Shown: positions 55,459-64,000 of the stretch, piece after piece
How the letters are laid out: each line of letters opens with the position of its first letter
Position numbering within the stretch: the stretch's first letter is position 1
NCBI GenBank assembly: GCA_910577095.1
Contig: CAJTLY010000010.1
Span: 1 to 64,000 of the forward strand
DNA length: 64,000 bases
Source of the DNA: an uncultured Alphaproteobacteria bacterium
GTDB taxonomy: Bacteria; Pseudomonadota; Alphaproteobacteria; RF32; CAG-239
Direction: 5' to 3'
Translations under genes and position numbers: made by a program
The notes under the pieces: model-generated
What the model was told of the DNA's origin: nothing
The model's database searches: none
Seen by the model: only the letters and a program-made list of their open reading frames with translations

Positions 55459-56769
55459 TTATTCCACGGTTTCGGCAATTACCGGTGCCGACTGCGGTTT
55501 GCGGTCGGAAACGGTGACGTTGTTTTGCAGTTCGGCGGCAGCCCGGGCAAAATCTTCTTGGTTGGCCGCGTGGACAAAGGCAAGCGGTGTCTGCGAATCG
55601 ACATAATCGCCGATTTGACAGAAACCGGTATAACCGGTGGAGTAATCTATTGTTTGTCCCGGGGTGGTGCGACCGCCTTTTAATCCGATGATGCTGAGGC
55701 CGATGTTACGGGTATTCATGCTTTCCACATAACCGGCGTCGTGCGGAAAAACCGGTCGAATCACCGGCGCCTGCGGAAGATATTTTGCCGGATGATCGGT
55801 AAAATCTGCCGGACCGCCCAGTTTGGCAATCATGCGGGCAAAGGTCTCAAGCGCTTTTCCGGAAGCAAGATCCCGTTCCAGCCTTTTCAGAGCGTCGGTC
55901 TCGGCGGAAAATTGTCCTGAGATTGTCAGCAAACGGGCTGCCAGGCGCATGGTTACCTCATGCAGGCGCGGGTCGGCGGGCTGCCCTTTCAGGTAATCGA
56001 CGGCTTCCTGCATTTCAACCGCGTTTCCGGCGGCGGTGCCGAGCACCTGATTCATATCGGTAAGCAAAGCTTGGGTTTTGGTGCCGGTGCGGTTGGCCAC
56101 TTTGACGATTGAACGCGCCAGTGCCCGTCCGTCTTCAAGATTGTTCATAAAAGCGCCGTTGCCGAATTTGAGGTCCATGATCAGACAGTCAAGGCCGGCC
56201 GCCAACTTTTTGGACAATATAGAAGCGGTAATCAGCGGAATGGACTCGACGGTGGCGCAAACGTCGCGAACAGCGTAGATTTTTTTGTCGGCGGGCGCCA
56301 GGCTGCCGGTTTGGCCGATAACGGCACAGCCGACTTCTTTGACCGTGGCGCGAAAAAGATCGTTGTCCGGTTGAGTTTGGTAACCGGGGATCGAATCGAA
56401 TTTGTCGAGTGTTCCTCCGGTGTGTCCGAGACCGCGTCCGGAGATCATCGGCACATACACGCCGGCGGCCGCCAGCATCGGCGCCAGCATCAGGCTTACT
56501 TTGTCGCCGACGCCTCCCGAAGAATGTTTGTCTACGACCGGCGCATCAAGTTCCGGCCACTGCAGAACACTGCCGGAATTGCGCATTTTGAGCGTCAGCG
56601 CCGTCGTTTCCGCTTCGGAAAAGCCGTTGAGCAACACGGCCATGGTAAAGGCGCCGATCTGACAATCGGCAATGCTGCCGTCGGTAACGCCGTTAACGAA
56701 GAAAGCGATTTCTTCGTCAGTGAGTTCCCGCCGGTCGCGTTTTTTGCGAATGATTTCCTGAGGCAGCAT
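55459..56769 (-). CDS. deoA: Thymidine phosphorylase
   Basis: The start at the ATG ending at 56769 follows GGGGGA and lies 1 bp after the deoC stop. The 436-aa protein is a normal-length DeoA: the family signature 'SGRGLGHTGGTLDK' (about 109-122), 'DKHSSGGVGDKVSL' (phosphate loop, about 82-95), and 'LIMDLKFGNGAFM'. It splits thymidine or deoxyuridine with phosphate into base and 2-deoxyribose-1-phosphate. It is part of cdd-punA-deoC-deoA, a compact nucleoside-salvage operon. Confidence 0.95.
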   Translation of the reverse strand: MLPQEIIRKKRDRRELTDEEIAFFVNGVTDGSIADCQIGAFTMAVLLNGFSEAETTALTLKMRNSGSVLQWPELDAPVVDKHSSGGVGDKVSLMLAPMLAAAGVYVPMISGRGLGHTGGTLDKFDSIPGYQTQPDNDLFRATVKEVGCAVIGQTGSLAPADKKIYAVRDVCATVESIPLITASILSKKLAAGLDCLIMDLKFGNGAFMNNLEDGRALARSIVKVANRTGTKTQALLTDMNQVLGTAAGNAVEMQEAVDYLKGQPADPRLHEVTMRLAARLLTISGQFSAETDALKRLERDLASGKALETFARMIAKLGGPADFTDHPAKYLPQAPVIRPVFPHDAGYVESMNTRNIGLSIIGLKGGRTTPGQTIDYSTGYTGFCQIGDYVDSQTPLAFVHAANQEDFARAAAELQNNVTVSDRKPQSAPVIAETVE

Positions 56770-56770
56770 A

Positions 56771-57505
56771 TCAGTTTCCCCCTTCAATAACTCGGATCAG
56801 GTCGTCCAGCAGCGAACTGGCGCCGATGCGAAAATGGTCGGGATCGGGCCAGTTTTCCCCCATGATTACTTCGGAAAGGGTAAGGTATTTGCGTGCTTCT
56901 TCAAAATCGCGAATACCGCCGCTGGCTTTAAAACCGGCGTTTTTACCGCTGTCGCGAATGGTTTCGAGGATGATGTTGGCGGCGCCGACGGTGGCGGAGA
57001 CTTCGGTTTTGCCGGTGGAGGTTTTGATAAAACCGACGTCGTAGCCCAGACAAAGCCGGGTAGCGGCGGCAATGGCCGATACATGACGGAGGGCGCCGGT
57101 TTCCAAAATGATTTTGGATGTTTGTTTGGCGGTTTCGCGACTGACGATTTCGAGAAAACGGCGGCATTCGTCAAGATTGCCGGCCAGAAAATCGCGGTAA
57201 GGGAAAACGGCGTCGATTTCGTCGGCACCGCTGCCGAGCGCTTTTTTAATTTCTTCTTTCATTTGTTTGAAGTCGTGTCCGCCGGCGGGAAAATTAACCA
57301 CGGTGGCAATTTTGACCGGTGTTTTTTTCAAAAGCTTTTTGGCCAAACCAACCCATTCCGGATAGATGCAAACGGCGGCGGTATATCCGTAAGGGGTGCA
57401 GGCTTTTTGACAGAGGGCGGTAATTTTGGCTTCGGTGTCGTCGCGGTTGAGCGAGGTCAGGTCGAGACTGCCGATCAGGCGGCGTGCGGTCTGGTTGTCG
57501 GTCAT
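56771..57505 (-). CDS. deoC: Deoxyribose-phosphate aldolase
   Basis: The 244-aa protein is a class I aldolase that splits 2-deoxyribose-5-phosphate into glyceraldehyde-3-phosphate and acetaldehyde. 'KIATVVNFPAGGHDF' (about 81-95), 'DEIDAVFPYRDFL' and the Schiff-base Lys in 'VGFIKTSTGKTEVSATVG' are present. 'ASGGIRDFEEARKYL' holds the second Lys-region loop (Ala-Ser-Gly in place of Lys-Ala-Ser-Gly is preceded by Lys). It lies 1 bp from both neighbours in the operon. A phosphopentomutase gene, needed to link deoA/punA to deoC, is not in the window. Confidence 0.94.
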   Translation of the reverse strand: MTDNQTARRLIGSLDLTSLNRDDTEAKITALCQKACTPYGYTAAVCIYPEWVGLAKKLLKKTPVKIATVVNFPAGGHDFKQMKEEIKKALGSGADEIDAVFPYRDFLAGNLDECRRFLEIVSRETAKQTSKIILETGALRHVSAIAAATRLCLGYDVGFIKTSTGKTEVSATVGAANIILETIRDSGKNAGFKASGGIRDFEEARKYLTLSEVIMGENWPDPDHFRIGASSLLDDLIRVIEGGN

Positions 57506-57506
57506 T

Positions 57507-58307
57507 TTAATACTCCTCGAGATAAGCGGTAATTAAAGAAGTGAGGTTGCCGCCGGCGCGGGCAGCGTTGGCAATTGTTTCTTCGTGCGACAAAGGTTGC
57601 GTCTGCAGGCCGGTTCCGAAGTTGGTAATTGCCGAAACCGCCAGAACTTTGATGCCGGCATGAACGGCGGCAATCACTTCGGGAACGGTTGACATTCCGA
57701 CGGCATCGGCGCCGAGAACGCGAAAAGCGCGAATTTCGGCGGCGGTTTCGAAGTTCGGTCCCAGCACCATCAGATAAACCCCTTCCGGCAAAGCGATGCC
57801 GTGTTTTGCCGCCAGTTGTTCCAGTTGACGGCGCATTTCGCGGTCGTAAGCGTTGCTCATGTCGGGAAAGCGGGGGCCGATATTATCGTCGTTGGGACCG
57901 ATCAGCGGATTGCGACCGGAAAAGTTGATGTGGTCCTTAATCAGCATCAGGCTGCCGGGCGTCAGTTCCGGATTGAGCGAGCCGGCGGCGTTGGTGACGA
58001 TCAACCGCAAAATTCCGAGTTTTTTGAGAGCCTGCACCACTTCGGCGATCACCTGCGGGGCATGTCCTTCGTACAGATGAAAACGTCCCTGCAGGCAAAG
58101 GACTTCGTGTCTGCCCAGCCGGCCGACGATTATTTTGCCCGAGTGTCCGGCGACTCCCGGGCGGGGAAAGCCTTCAATATCGGCATAGTCGATAATCAGC
58201 GGATTTTCGATGTTATCGGCGACGGCGCCGAGGCCCGAACCGAGAATAATTGCGGTTTGCGGCCGGCGGTCCTGTAACAGGCGTTGCAGTTGAGGGAAAT
58301 TGATCAT
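57507..58307 (-). CDS. punA: Purine nucleoside phosphorylase (trimeric type)
   Basis: From the ATG ending at 58307, preceded by AAGGAATTTT, the protein is 266 aa. PNP family 2 motifs are clear: 'IILGSGLGAVAD' (about 20-31), 'FPRPGVAGHSGKIIVG' (about 48-63), 'LQGRFHLYEGH' and 'VTNAAGSLNPELTPGSLMLIKDHIN' (partly quoted: TNAAGSLNP). It converts purine (deoxy)nucleosides and phosphate into base and (deoxy)ribose-1-phosphate. It is translated between cdd and deoC, with 1-bp gaps to each. Confidence 0.94.
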   Translation of the reverse strand: MINFPQLQRLLQDRRPQTAIILGSGLGAVADNIENPLIIDYADIEGFPRPGVAGHSGKIIVGRLGRHEVLCLQGRFHLYEGHAPQVIAEVVQALKKLGILRLIVTNAAGSLNPELTPGSLMLIKDHINFSGRNPLIGPNDDNIGPRFPDMSNAYDREMRRQLEQLAAKHGIALPEGVYLMVLGPNFETAAEIRAFRVLGADAVGMSTVPEVIAAVHAGIKVLAVSAITNFGTGLQTQPLSHEETIANAARAGGNLTSLITAYLEEY

Positions 58308-58308
58308 C

Positions 58309-58698
58309 TTAAAATTCCTTAAAAGCGTTGGGGAGAAGTTCTGCCATTTTAAATGTCTGCCGGATCCCCGTGCGGTCGGCAAGCAGAATTTCGGTGTCGG
58401 CATCGGCAAACTCGCTGATCCGTTGCAAACAAGCACCGCAGGGCGTGACCGGTGACGAGCCGTCGGAAGTGATTAATATCCGCCGGATCGTTTTGTTGCC
58501 GCCGCAAACCATTGCGGCAATGGCACCGGCTTCGGCGCAGGTACCGCACGGGTAAGAAACGTTTTCGACGTTGCAGCCGGTATAGATGCGACCGTCATCG
58601 GTTTCGACGGCGGCGCCGACCCTGAAGCGGGAGTAGGGGGCATAGGCGTTTTCGAGCGCGTTGCGGGCAAAAGTGAAAAGTTGATGATAATTTTTCAT
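58309..58698 (-). CDS. cdd: Cytidine deaminase
   Basis: The 129-aa protein is a tetrameric-type cytidine deaminase. Zinc is held by Cys54, Cys87 and Cys90 ('CAE' at 54-56 in place of HAE, and 'PCGAC'), and Glu56 is the proton shuttle. The substrate region 'SRFRVGAAVETDDG' and 'GCNVENVSYP' is intact. It deaminates cytidine and deoxycytidine to uridine forms. It is the first gene of the salvage operon cdd-punA-deoC-deoA-pgeF-amidase; its upstream region also serves the divergent AsmA-family gene. Confidence 0.95.
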   Translation of the reverse strand: MKNYHQLFTFARNALENAYAPYSRFRVGAAVETDDGRIYTGCNVENVSYPCGTCAEAGAIAAMVCGGNKTIRRILITSDGSSPVTPCGACLQRISEFADADTEILLADRTGIRQTFKMAELLPNAFKEF

Positions 58699-58811
58699 GT
58701 TCGGGCTTGACCTTAAATGTTTTATTTATCAATATAGGGTATATTATGCTAGGATTGCGGTTTTAGCAAAGATTATTTTTGTTTTTTGCATTTTGAAAAG
58801 AGGAAGCGCCT

Positions 58812-61800
58812 ATGTGGAAAAAAATTTTGCTGTTGGTTATTGTTCTCGTCCTGATTGCGGTGGCGGGCGTGACAGTCTATCTGAACAATATCGACTGGAA
58901 TCGTCACAAAGATAAGATATCGCAGCAGTTCTCGGCCGCCACCGGCAAAGAAGTGGTGTTTGACGGGCCGGTTCGCTTCAGCCTTTTCCCTTCTCCGTAT
59001 TTGGAAGCGGCGGACATCAAAATCTATAATCAGGCCGCCGGCGGCGAGAAGGTGCTTCTGTCCAAGATCGAAAAACTGGTTTCCACGCTCTCGATCCGCT
59101 CTTTGATCAGCGGTAATTTCAATGTTGAACGGATGAGCCTGATCGAGCCGGACATTTATGTGGAGGCTTATTCCGACGGCAAACTCAACTGGATGTCTTC
59201 CAGCGGCAATCAGCAGAATTTTCAGATTGACAACGTTGAGATTTCTCTCAACAGCGTTACCGTCGAAAAAGCAAAGATGCATCTGATCAGCAATGATTAC
59301 AACATTAATTCGGTGTTGGATAATCTCAATGCCGAAATTATTGCCCAAAGCCTGTACGGGCCGTACCGGATTGAAGGCAGCTATGTCAAAGACAACAGCC
59401 CGGGCGGTTTTGCTGTTTCGCTGGGACAGTTTTCCGACAGTTTTGCCACTTCGGTCAATGCCGTGATCAGCCATCCGCAATCGGAAAGCTATTTGCGTTT
59501 TGACGGCACGGTACTGCTGAACAATGATGCCGTTAACGGCAATCTGATTTTTGAATCGCAAAACCCGGTCAACTATATTAATACGAATTTCAAAAACGTC
59601 GACGTTTCGGAAGATTATGAATATCCGCTGGCATTGTCAATGGAACTGAAAACCGACAAATCTCAGATCAGTCTCGGCAACATCGTCCTCAAGTACGGCG
59701 GCAGCGCCGGCGCGGGAAACATACTGATTCCGCGGCGTGAGCAGAAAATCGGCGACGACGGGACGGAACGCCGCCGTATCGATGCGGTGTTCAACATGAC
59801 CGAGTTTGAGTTGGAACCGGCACTGCAGGCCGTAAAAGACTGGGTGAAACAATATGACCGCAAAGAAAATTATGTTCCGGAATACGATTTTGACGTGATT
59901 GCCGACCTGAAGGCGCTGAAAACCACTTATAACGGCCAGGTTATCCGTGATTTTGACCTAAGCGTCGATTTTATGAACAATGTTCTGAAAATTCAGAATC
60001 TGAGCGCCACCATGCCGGGCGAAACCTCTGTCAAACTGAACGGAGAGGCGTTTGCGGTTGAGAAAAAGCTGACTTATAATTTTAACGTCAGCAGCAGCAC
60101 GCTCGACTTTTCTAAATTTGCCAAATGGCTGAAATTAAACGTCGAACCGCTGTCGCAGGGAACTTACAAAAAAGGCACCCTCAGCGCGACCGTTGAAGGT
60201 ACAACCGAAATGATCAAAATTGCGCCGTTTGACCTCACGCTGGACAAGAGCGTTGTCAGCGGCAAGATCGGGATTGTTCGCGATGATAAAACCCGTTGGT
60301 TCGTGATTGCGGATGCGGACAGTATCAATTTTGACAATTATGTGGCACCGCTGCCGAAAGAAATTGTCGCCAAACCGTGGCAGGACCGTCTGGTTTATCG
60401 TTTCGGCAAGCTGGCGTTTTTGAAAGAAGCCGACGTGCAGTTTCGGACCTCGCTGAAAATGGGGATTTTTGAAAAAGTGCCGTTTGAAAATCTGGAAATG
60501 GAAGCCACCGTTCGCAACGGCGTGATGAAAATCGTCGATTTGGCGGTGAAGAGCGTTGCCAGCGGCGATTTCACCTTCAAAGGCGAAATGTCGGGTTTCG
60601 GTGCGGTTCCGCAGGTTAAAAACCTTAAGTACACCGCTGTCGTCAGCGATATGCCGTCGTTTTTGAATAAGTTCGGAATTGAAATTGCCGCCGCCGACTT
60701 CGAAACGATGAAACGTTTTTCGAGTTCGGGTGTGGTTACCGGGGGACTGGAACGTGCCGCCCTCAAAAGCGTGGCGCGTCTCGGTGAAATCGATGCCGCC
60801 TATCACGGTGAAATCTCACGACATAACGGTATTTATCGTTTGAACGGCAAAACCGAAATCAAAGCGCCGGACTTTGTCAAAATGCTGAACAACTTTTCGG
60901 TTGCCTACGCGCCCGATTATCCGTTGGGCTTGTTTAAAATGAGCGCCGACGTCAAAACCAACGGCAACGTGGCGGTGTTTAACCGGCTCAACGCCAACAT
61001 CGGCGTCAACAATTTTACCGGCACGCTGGCTTACCAGAATAAAGACGGCCGCAACCAGGTGAAAACAAATCTGAAAATAAACCGTTTTGAATTTGAAAAA
61101 TTCTTTTATAACGCCAACCTTCAAAAAGACGACAAAACCAACTTCCGCGGATCGGCGGAATCGGCAACGTTTTTGGCCAAGCCGCGTCTCAGTCAGACCA
61201 AAATCGATTACGAATGGTTGAAAAACTGGGATATCGCCGCCGTGTTCGAAGCCGGCAGCCTGTCGTTCAACAATAATGCCTTCACCCGCAGTTCGGGAAG
61301 TTTGGCTTTGAATAAGGGCGTTTTGAAATTAAGCCGTTTCACCGGCGAAAATGCCAAAGGCGTATTCAGCGGCGAGTTGGAACTGAATATGGTTCAGGAG
61401 CCGAGGTTGAACGGCAAGATCAATGTCAGGGGGATGAACCTCAATAAGGAAAACTGGAGCGGCAGCATCTACGGGTTGACCCGCGGCGTTGTTAATTCGG
61501 ATATTGTGTTCGATACCTCTGCGGTTTCGGAAGACGCCATGCTGTCCAACCTTTCGGGAACGATTAGTTTCACTATTGACAAACCGATTGTCAAAGGATG
61601 GGATTTTGGAAAAATCGAAAGCGATTTGGATAAACGCGATGTTTCCGAAGGCTTTGCCACAGTGGCCCGTGACGCTCTCGGCAAAGGAGAAACAATTTTT
61701 AATTTGCTGAAGGGAGAGGTGCGGCTTGACAAAGGCAGTTACCAAGTTGCCAACACCAGTTTTGTCAATGAGGACATGGTGATCGACGCTTTGGCCGACG

Positions 61801-62978
61801 GCAGTCTGAAAAATTGGACCGGCAATGCGTCGTTGCAGGCGGCGTTTAACAATGCACGGGTTCCGGGGTTTGATTTTTCTTACGAAGGAAGTATCGGTAC
61901 CCCGGTGTTGGAAGTTGACGTCGGCAAAGTGACCCGCGTTTATGATGCCCATTGGGCCAAGCTTGAGGCCGAAGCCAAGGCTCAGGAAAAAGCGCGGACG
62001 GAAAAATACCGCGGTCTGATGGACAAGCAACAAGAGCGGGCACACCGGGCGGAAGCCGTGCTTAATGACGAAATCATGCCTGATTACAAACTCTACAGCC
62101 GGCTGGCCAAAGATCCCAAAACACGTTCACAATACCAAAACGTCGGCAAACAGATTGAACGTGTTCAGGCCTTGTTGCAGGAAATTTTCGTTAAAGACAA
62201 TATGGTCAATATCGACGATGACGTTATCAGCCGTCTGGAACAGCAGAACAAGAAGGTTGACGAGCAATTGGCGCAGATCGTTTCCGAATTGAAACGGGTG
62301 CATCTGAAGGATGTCAAACTGCGGATCAACGAAAGCTATAATGTAATTTTCAACAATTATAACAGTTCGAAGAAAATTTCCGCCGCGTATATCGACAAGC
62401 TGGGCGGGCTGGAAAAACGTTTGGCGGCGATCAATACCGGTTTTTATCCGCAAAAAGACGCAAGTATCATTGAATGGAAAAAACAAATTGAAGCCGGCGT
62501 TTTGGCGATTGACGAAATTAACTCGGAAATAGCCAAGGCCAACATCGATTTGCAAAACGTGTCCGATACCGCACGGTTGGAAGAATATTACAAAAAGTTT
62601 GATACCGCGCGGCAGAATACGGTGAACGAACTGAGCCGGATGGAGAAGGCCGCGGCTGACCTGGCCGCGTATGCCGAAGAAAAAGTCCGTCTGGAGGAAA
62701 AAGCCTATGCCAAGTGGTTGCATGATCAGGAAGTTAAGCGCAAAATGGAAGAAAATACCGGACAGATCTCTACCGCCGGCGGCAAAACGGTGACGGTGGA
62801 ACGCGATTTGGACGATATTCGCCGGACCGAAGCGGCAGTTAAGGAACAAAAAGTAAAAGTGCTTGATTTTTCCGATGACGGCAACCAAACCGACGAGGGA
62901 CGACGGGGAAGCGAAGGCGGAGGGCGTTCTTCCGGTGCCGGCTATGTGAAAAGCGGTGGAATAATTGTAAAACAGTAG
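58812..62978 (+). CDS. AsmA-family protein with a C-terminal coiled-coil region
   Basis: The 1,388-aa protein has one N-terminal helix (about 4-24) and then the AsmA start 'DWNRHKDKISQQFSAATGKEV' (partly quoted: ISQQFSAATGKEV) with 'RFSLFPSPYLEAADIKI'. The long middle is beta-rich, as in AsmA/TamB/YhdP repeating-groove proteins that carry phospholipids between membranes or assist outer-membrane assembly. From about 1,035 to 1,330 the sequence turns into long Lys/Glu/Ala helices ('KLEAEAKAQEKARTEKY', 'EKVRLEEKAYAKWLHDQEVKRK'), an unusual addition. The last 40 residues are Gly-rich. AGAGGAAG precedes the ATG. Confidence 0.88.
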   Translation: MWKKILLLVIVLVLIAVAGVTVYLNNIDWNRHKDKISQQFSAATGKEVVFDGPVRFSLFPSPYLEAADIKIYNQAAGGEKVLLSKIEKLVSTLSIRSLISGNFNVERMSLIEPDIYVEAYSDGKLNWMSSSGNQQNFQIDNVEISLNSVTVEKAKMHLISNDYNINSVLDNLNAEIIAQSLYGPYRIEGSYVKDNSPGGFAVSLGQFSDSFATSVNAVISHPQSESYLRFDGTVLLNNDAVNGNLIFESQNPVNYINTNFKNVDVSEDYEYPLALSMELKTDKSQISLGNIVLKYGGSAGAGNILIPRREQKIGDDGTERRRIDAVFNMTEFELEPALQAVKDWVKQYDRKENYVPEYDFDVIADLKALKTTYNGQVIRDFDLSVDFMNNVLKIQNLSATMPGETSVKLNGEAFAVEKKLTYNFNVSSSTLDFSKFAKWLKLNVEPLSQGTYKKGTLSATVEGTTEMIKIAPFDLTLDKSVVSGKIGIVRDDKTRWFVIADADSINFDNYVAPLPKEIVAKPWQDRLVYRFGKLAFLKEADVQFRTSLKMGIFEKVPFENLEMEATVRNGVMKIVDLAVKSVASGDFTFKGEMSGFGAVPQVKNLKYTAVVSDMPSFLNKFGIEIAAADFETMKRFSSSGVVTGGLERAALKSVARLGEIDAAYHGEISRHNGIYRLNGKTEIKAPDFVKMLNNFSVAYAPDYPLGLFKMSADVKTNGNVAVFNRLNANIGVNNFTGTLAYQNKDGRNQVKTNLKINRFEFEKFFYNANLQKDDKTNFRGSAESATFLAKPRLSQTKIDYEWLKNWDIAAVFEAGSLSFNNNAFTRSSGSLALNKGVLKLSRFTGENAKGVFSGELELNMVQEPRLNGKINVRGMNLNKENWSGSIYGLTRGVVNSDIVFDTSAVSEDAMLSNLSGTISFTIDKPIVKGWDFGKIESDLDKRDVSEGFATVARDALGKGETIFNLLKGEVRLDKGSYQVANTSFVNEDMVIDALADGSLKNWTGNASLQAAFNNARVPGFDFSYEGSIGTPVLEVDVGKVTRVYDAHWAKLEAEAKAQEKARTEKYRGLMDKQQERAHRAEAVLNDEIMPDYKLYSRLAKDPKTRSQYQNVGKQIERVQALLQEIFVKDNMVNIDDDVISRLEQQNKKVDEQLAQIVSELKRVHLKDVKLRINESYNVIFNNYNSSKKISAAYIDKLGGLEKRLAAINTGFYPQKDASIIEWKKQIEAGVLAIDEINSEIAKANIDLQNVSDTARLEEYYKKFDTARQNTVNELSRMEKAAADLAAYAEEKVRLEEKAYAKWLHDQEVKRKMEENTGQISTAGGKTVTVERDLDDIRRTEAAVKEQKVKVLDFSDDGNQTDEGRRGSEGGGRSSGAGYVKSGGIIVKQ

Positions 62979-63055
62979 CAGATAGAACTTGTCGAATCGG
63001 TTTTTTGTGTTATATTACCAAGTATTAATGTTGTTGTTATTATTTGGAGATTTTA

Positions 63056-63949
63056 ATGCATAGAAAACCTGAGGTTTGTATCCTCCCCGTGGCCGGATTG
63101 TCAACACGCAACCTGCCTGCTACCAAAGTTTTACACAAAGGCTTTTTGACTTTGAACAACCTGCCTATCATCCAATATGCGATCAATGCCTGTGCGGAAA
63201 TCGGTATTAAGGATATTGTCTTCGTCTACAGCGACCAGTCTTGCAAACACTTGTTCGAAAGCTATTTTTCTCCCTATCCGTGGTTGGAAAAGCATTTGGA
63301 AGAAAAAGGCAAGCACGATCTTTTGAAAGCGGTGAGAGATATTATTCCCGAAGGAATGCGTTTTCATTTTGCCGAACAGAGCGAACCGAAGGGTAACGGT
63401 CATGCGGTTTTGATGGCCAAAGACATTGTCGGCAAGCGTGACTTTGTGGTCATGTGGCCGGACGATGTTTATCTGAACGTTCGCGGCGGCAAGGGAATTC
63501 TGCGTCAGTTGCTGGACGTTTATGAAGAAGAAGGCGGCATGGTCGAAAATATAATGGAATTTCCGCGGGAACAGATGGTTCGATACGGTGCCTTGATCGG
63601 TGCGGTTCGCGACGGCAGAATCGTCCGCGCCAAAGGAAAAATCGAAAAACCGGCGTTGGACCAGGTTCCTTCCAACTATGCCAGCATGGGTCCCTATATT
63701 CTGCCCAATGAAATTATGGATATTCTGCCGGAGGTCAAAAAAGGGACCAACGGTGAAATCAACCTGGCCGATGCCGCGGGCCTGGCGGCCGAACGCGGAA
63801 TGAAACTGACCGGGGTGCTTTGCGATACCTTGCGTTTTGATTGCGGAACCAACGCTGATTTGGCCAAGGCCAATTTGAAGCTTTCTTTAATGGAAAATCC
63901 GGATCTGCGGGCCTATTGTCGTGAGTTGCTTGATACCATGCTGGTATAA
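63056..63949 (+). CDS. UTP-glucose-1-phosphate uridylyltransferase-like protein (GalU family)
   Basis: The ATG at 63056 has TGGAG 9 bp upstream. The 297-aa protein follows the GalU fold: nucleotide loop 'PVAGLSTRNLPATK' (about 11-24), 'SEPKGNGHAVLMAKDIVG' and 'FVVMWPDDVYL' (metal and nucleotide Asp pair), and 'YGALIGAV' and 'KPALDQVPSNYASMGPYILP' (partly quoted). Compared with ordinary GalU the loop has Ser for the second Gly, and the usual 'KEMLPVVDKP' is replaced by 'KGFLTLNNLP'. It is therefore a diverged member whose sugar substrate may differ. It makes or resembles enzymes that make UDP-sugars for surface glycans. Confidence 0.8.
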   Translation: MHRKPEVCILPVAGLSTRNLPATKVLHKGFLTLNNLPIIQYAINACAEIGIKDIVFVYSDQSCKHLFESYFSPYPWLEKHLEEKGKHDLLKAVRDIIPEGMRFHFAEQSEPKGNGHAVLMAKDIVGKRDFVVMWPDDVYLNVRGGKGILRQLLDVYEEEGGMVENIMEFPREQMVRYGALIGAVRDGRIVRAKGKIEKPALDQVPSNYASMGPYILPNEIMDILPEVKKGTNGEINLADAAGLAAERGMKLTGVLCDTLRFDCGTNADLAKANLKLSLMENPDLRAYCRELLDTMLV

Positions 63950-64000
63950 GGCTTGTTAATCGGACTGAAATATATTAATCAACTATAAAATCCGGGGTTT

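Noticed and set aside
1..64000. CRISPR array, prophage or insertion sequence
   Set aside because: No regularly spaced short repeats, no transposase or phage structural genes with recognisable motifs and no terminal inverted repeats were seen; the only tyrosine recombinase is Xer-like.

Overview
The window is a 64 kb piece of a bacterial chromosome, most likely from an alphaproteobacterium. The evidence is gene content and order: rimP-nusA-ylxR-infB-rbfA-truB-rpsO-pnp, lptF-lptD-surA-rsmA, rpsB-tsf, aroK near a Xer recombinase, and a short LptM-like lipoprotein. Base composition is moderate and intergenic regions are AT-rich. A host-associated, gut-type lineage is my inference only. There is no rRNA operon, no insertion sequence and no CRISPR array; there is one tRNA gene (Arg, CCU).

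Layout. 1-5000: poorly characterised genes (a degenerate HAD-like protein, secreted proteins including a tandem paralogous pair, a DUF805 membrane protein, an FGase-like hydrolase). 5-8.6 kb: dnaB behind a compact DnaA-box cluster, then a UPF0260 protein, a YgjP-type metalloprotease and a Bax-inhibitor-1 homologue. 8.6-10.3 kb: two orphan genes, a 138-bp perfect direct repeat and tRNA-Arg. 10.3-14.4 kb: M20 peptidase, SH3 protein, a PilT/DotB-type ATPase, a TlpA-like thioredoxin and a 43-aa lipoprotein. 14.4-17.4 kb: an overlapping vWA-PP2C-kinase operon (TerY-P-type triad). 17.4-20.5 kb: nitronate monooxygenase, a small acidic protein and dnaJ.

20.5-23.7 kb is the most unusual part. Four single-gene units encode diverged paralogues of a small helical protein sharing an (R/K)G(Y/V) core. 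Each has its own sigma70-like promoter and a Shine-Dalgarno-free AU-rich leader. Among them lies a promoter-driven structured RNA ending in an intrinsic terminator just ahead of an HTH gene; the same terminator stem is repeated upstream of the promoter.

23.8-48.3 kb is mostly minus-strand housekeeping: tsf, rpsB, aroK, the lpt/sur/rsm operon, a K+-independent-type membrane pyrophosphatase, and the rpsO/pnp and nusA/infB operons. xerD is on the plus strand. Accessory genes are inserted between conserved neighbours: a NADAR-domain protein and an unknown partner between xerD and rsmA, and a lone gene between rbfA and truB. 48.5-52.3 kb is a very large unknown gene broken by a +1 frameshift at an A4 run. 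52.3-64 kb holds metG, a minus-strand nucleoside-salvage operon (cdd-punA-deoC-deoA) that continues into pgeF and an AmpD-like amidase, a 1388-aa AsmA-family protein with an unusual coiled-coil tail, and a divergent GalU-like nucleotidyltransferase.

Shine-Dalgarno sites are clear for most ordinary genes, which makes the SD-free AU-rich leaders of several accessory genes stand out.
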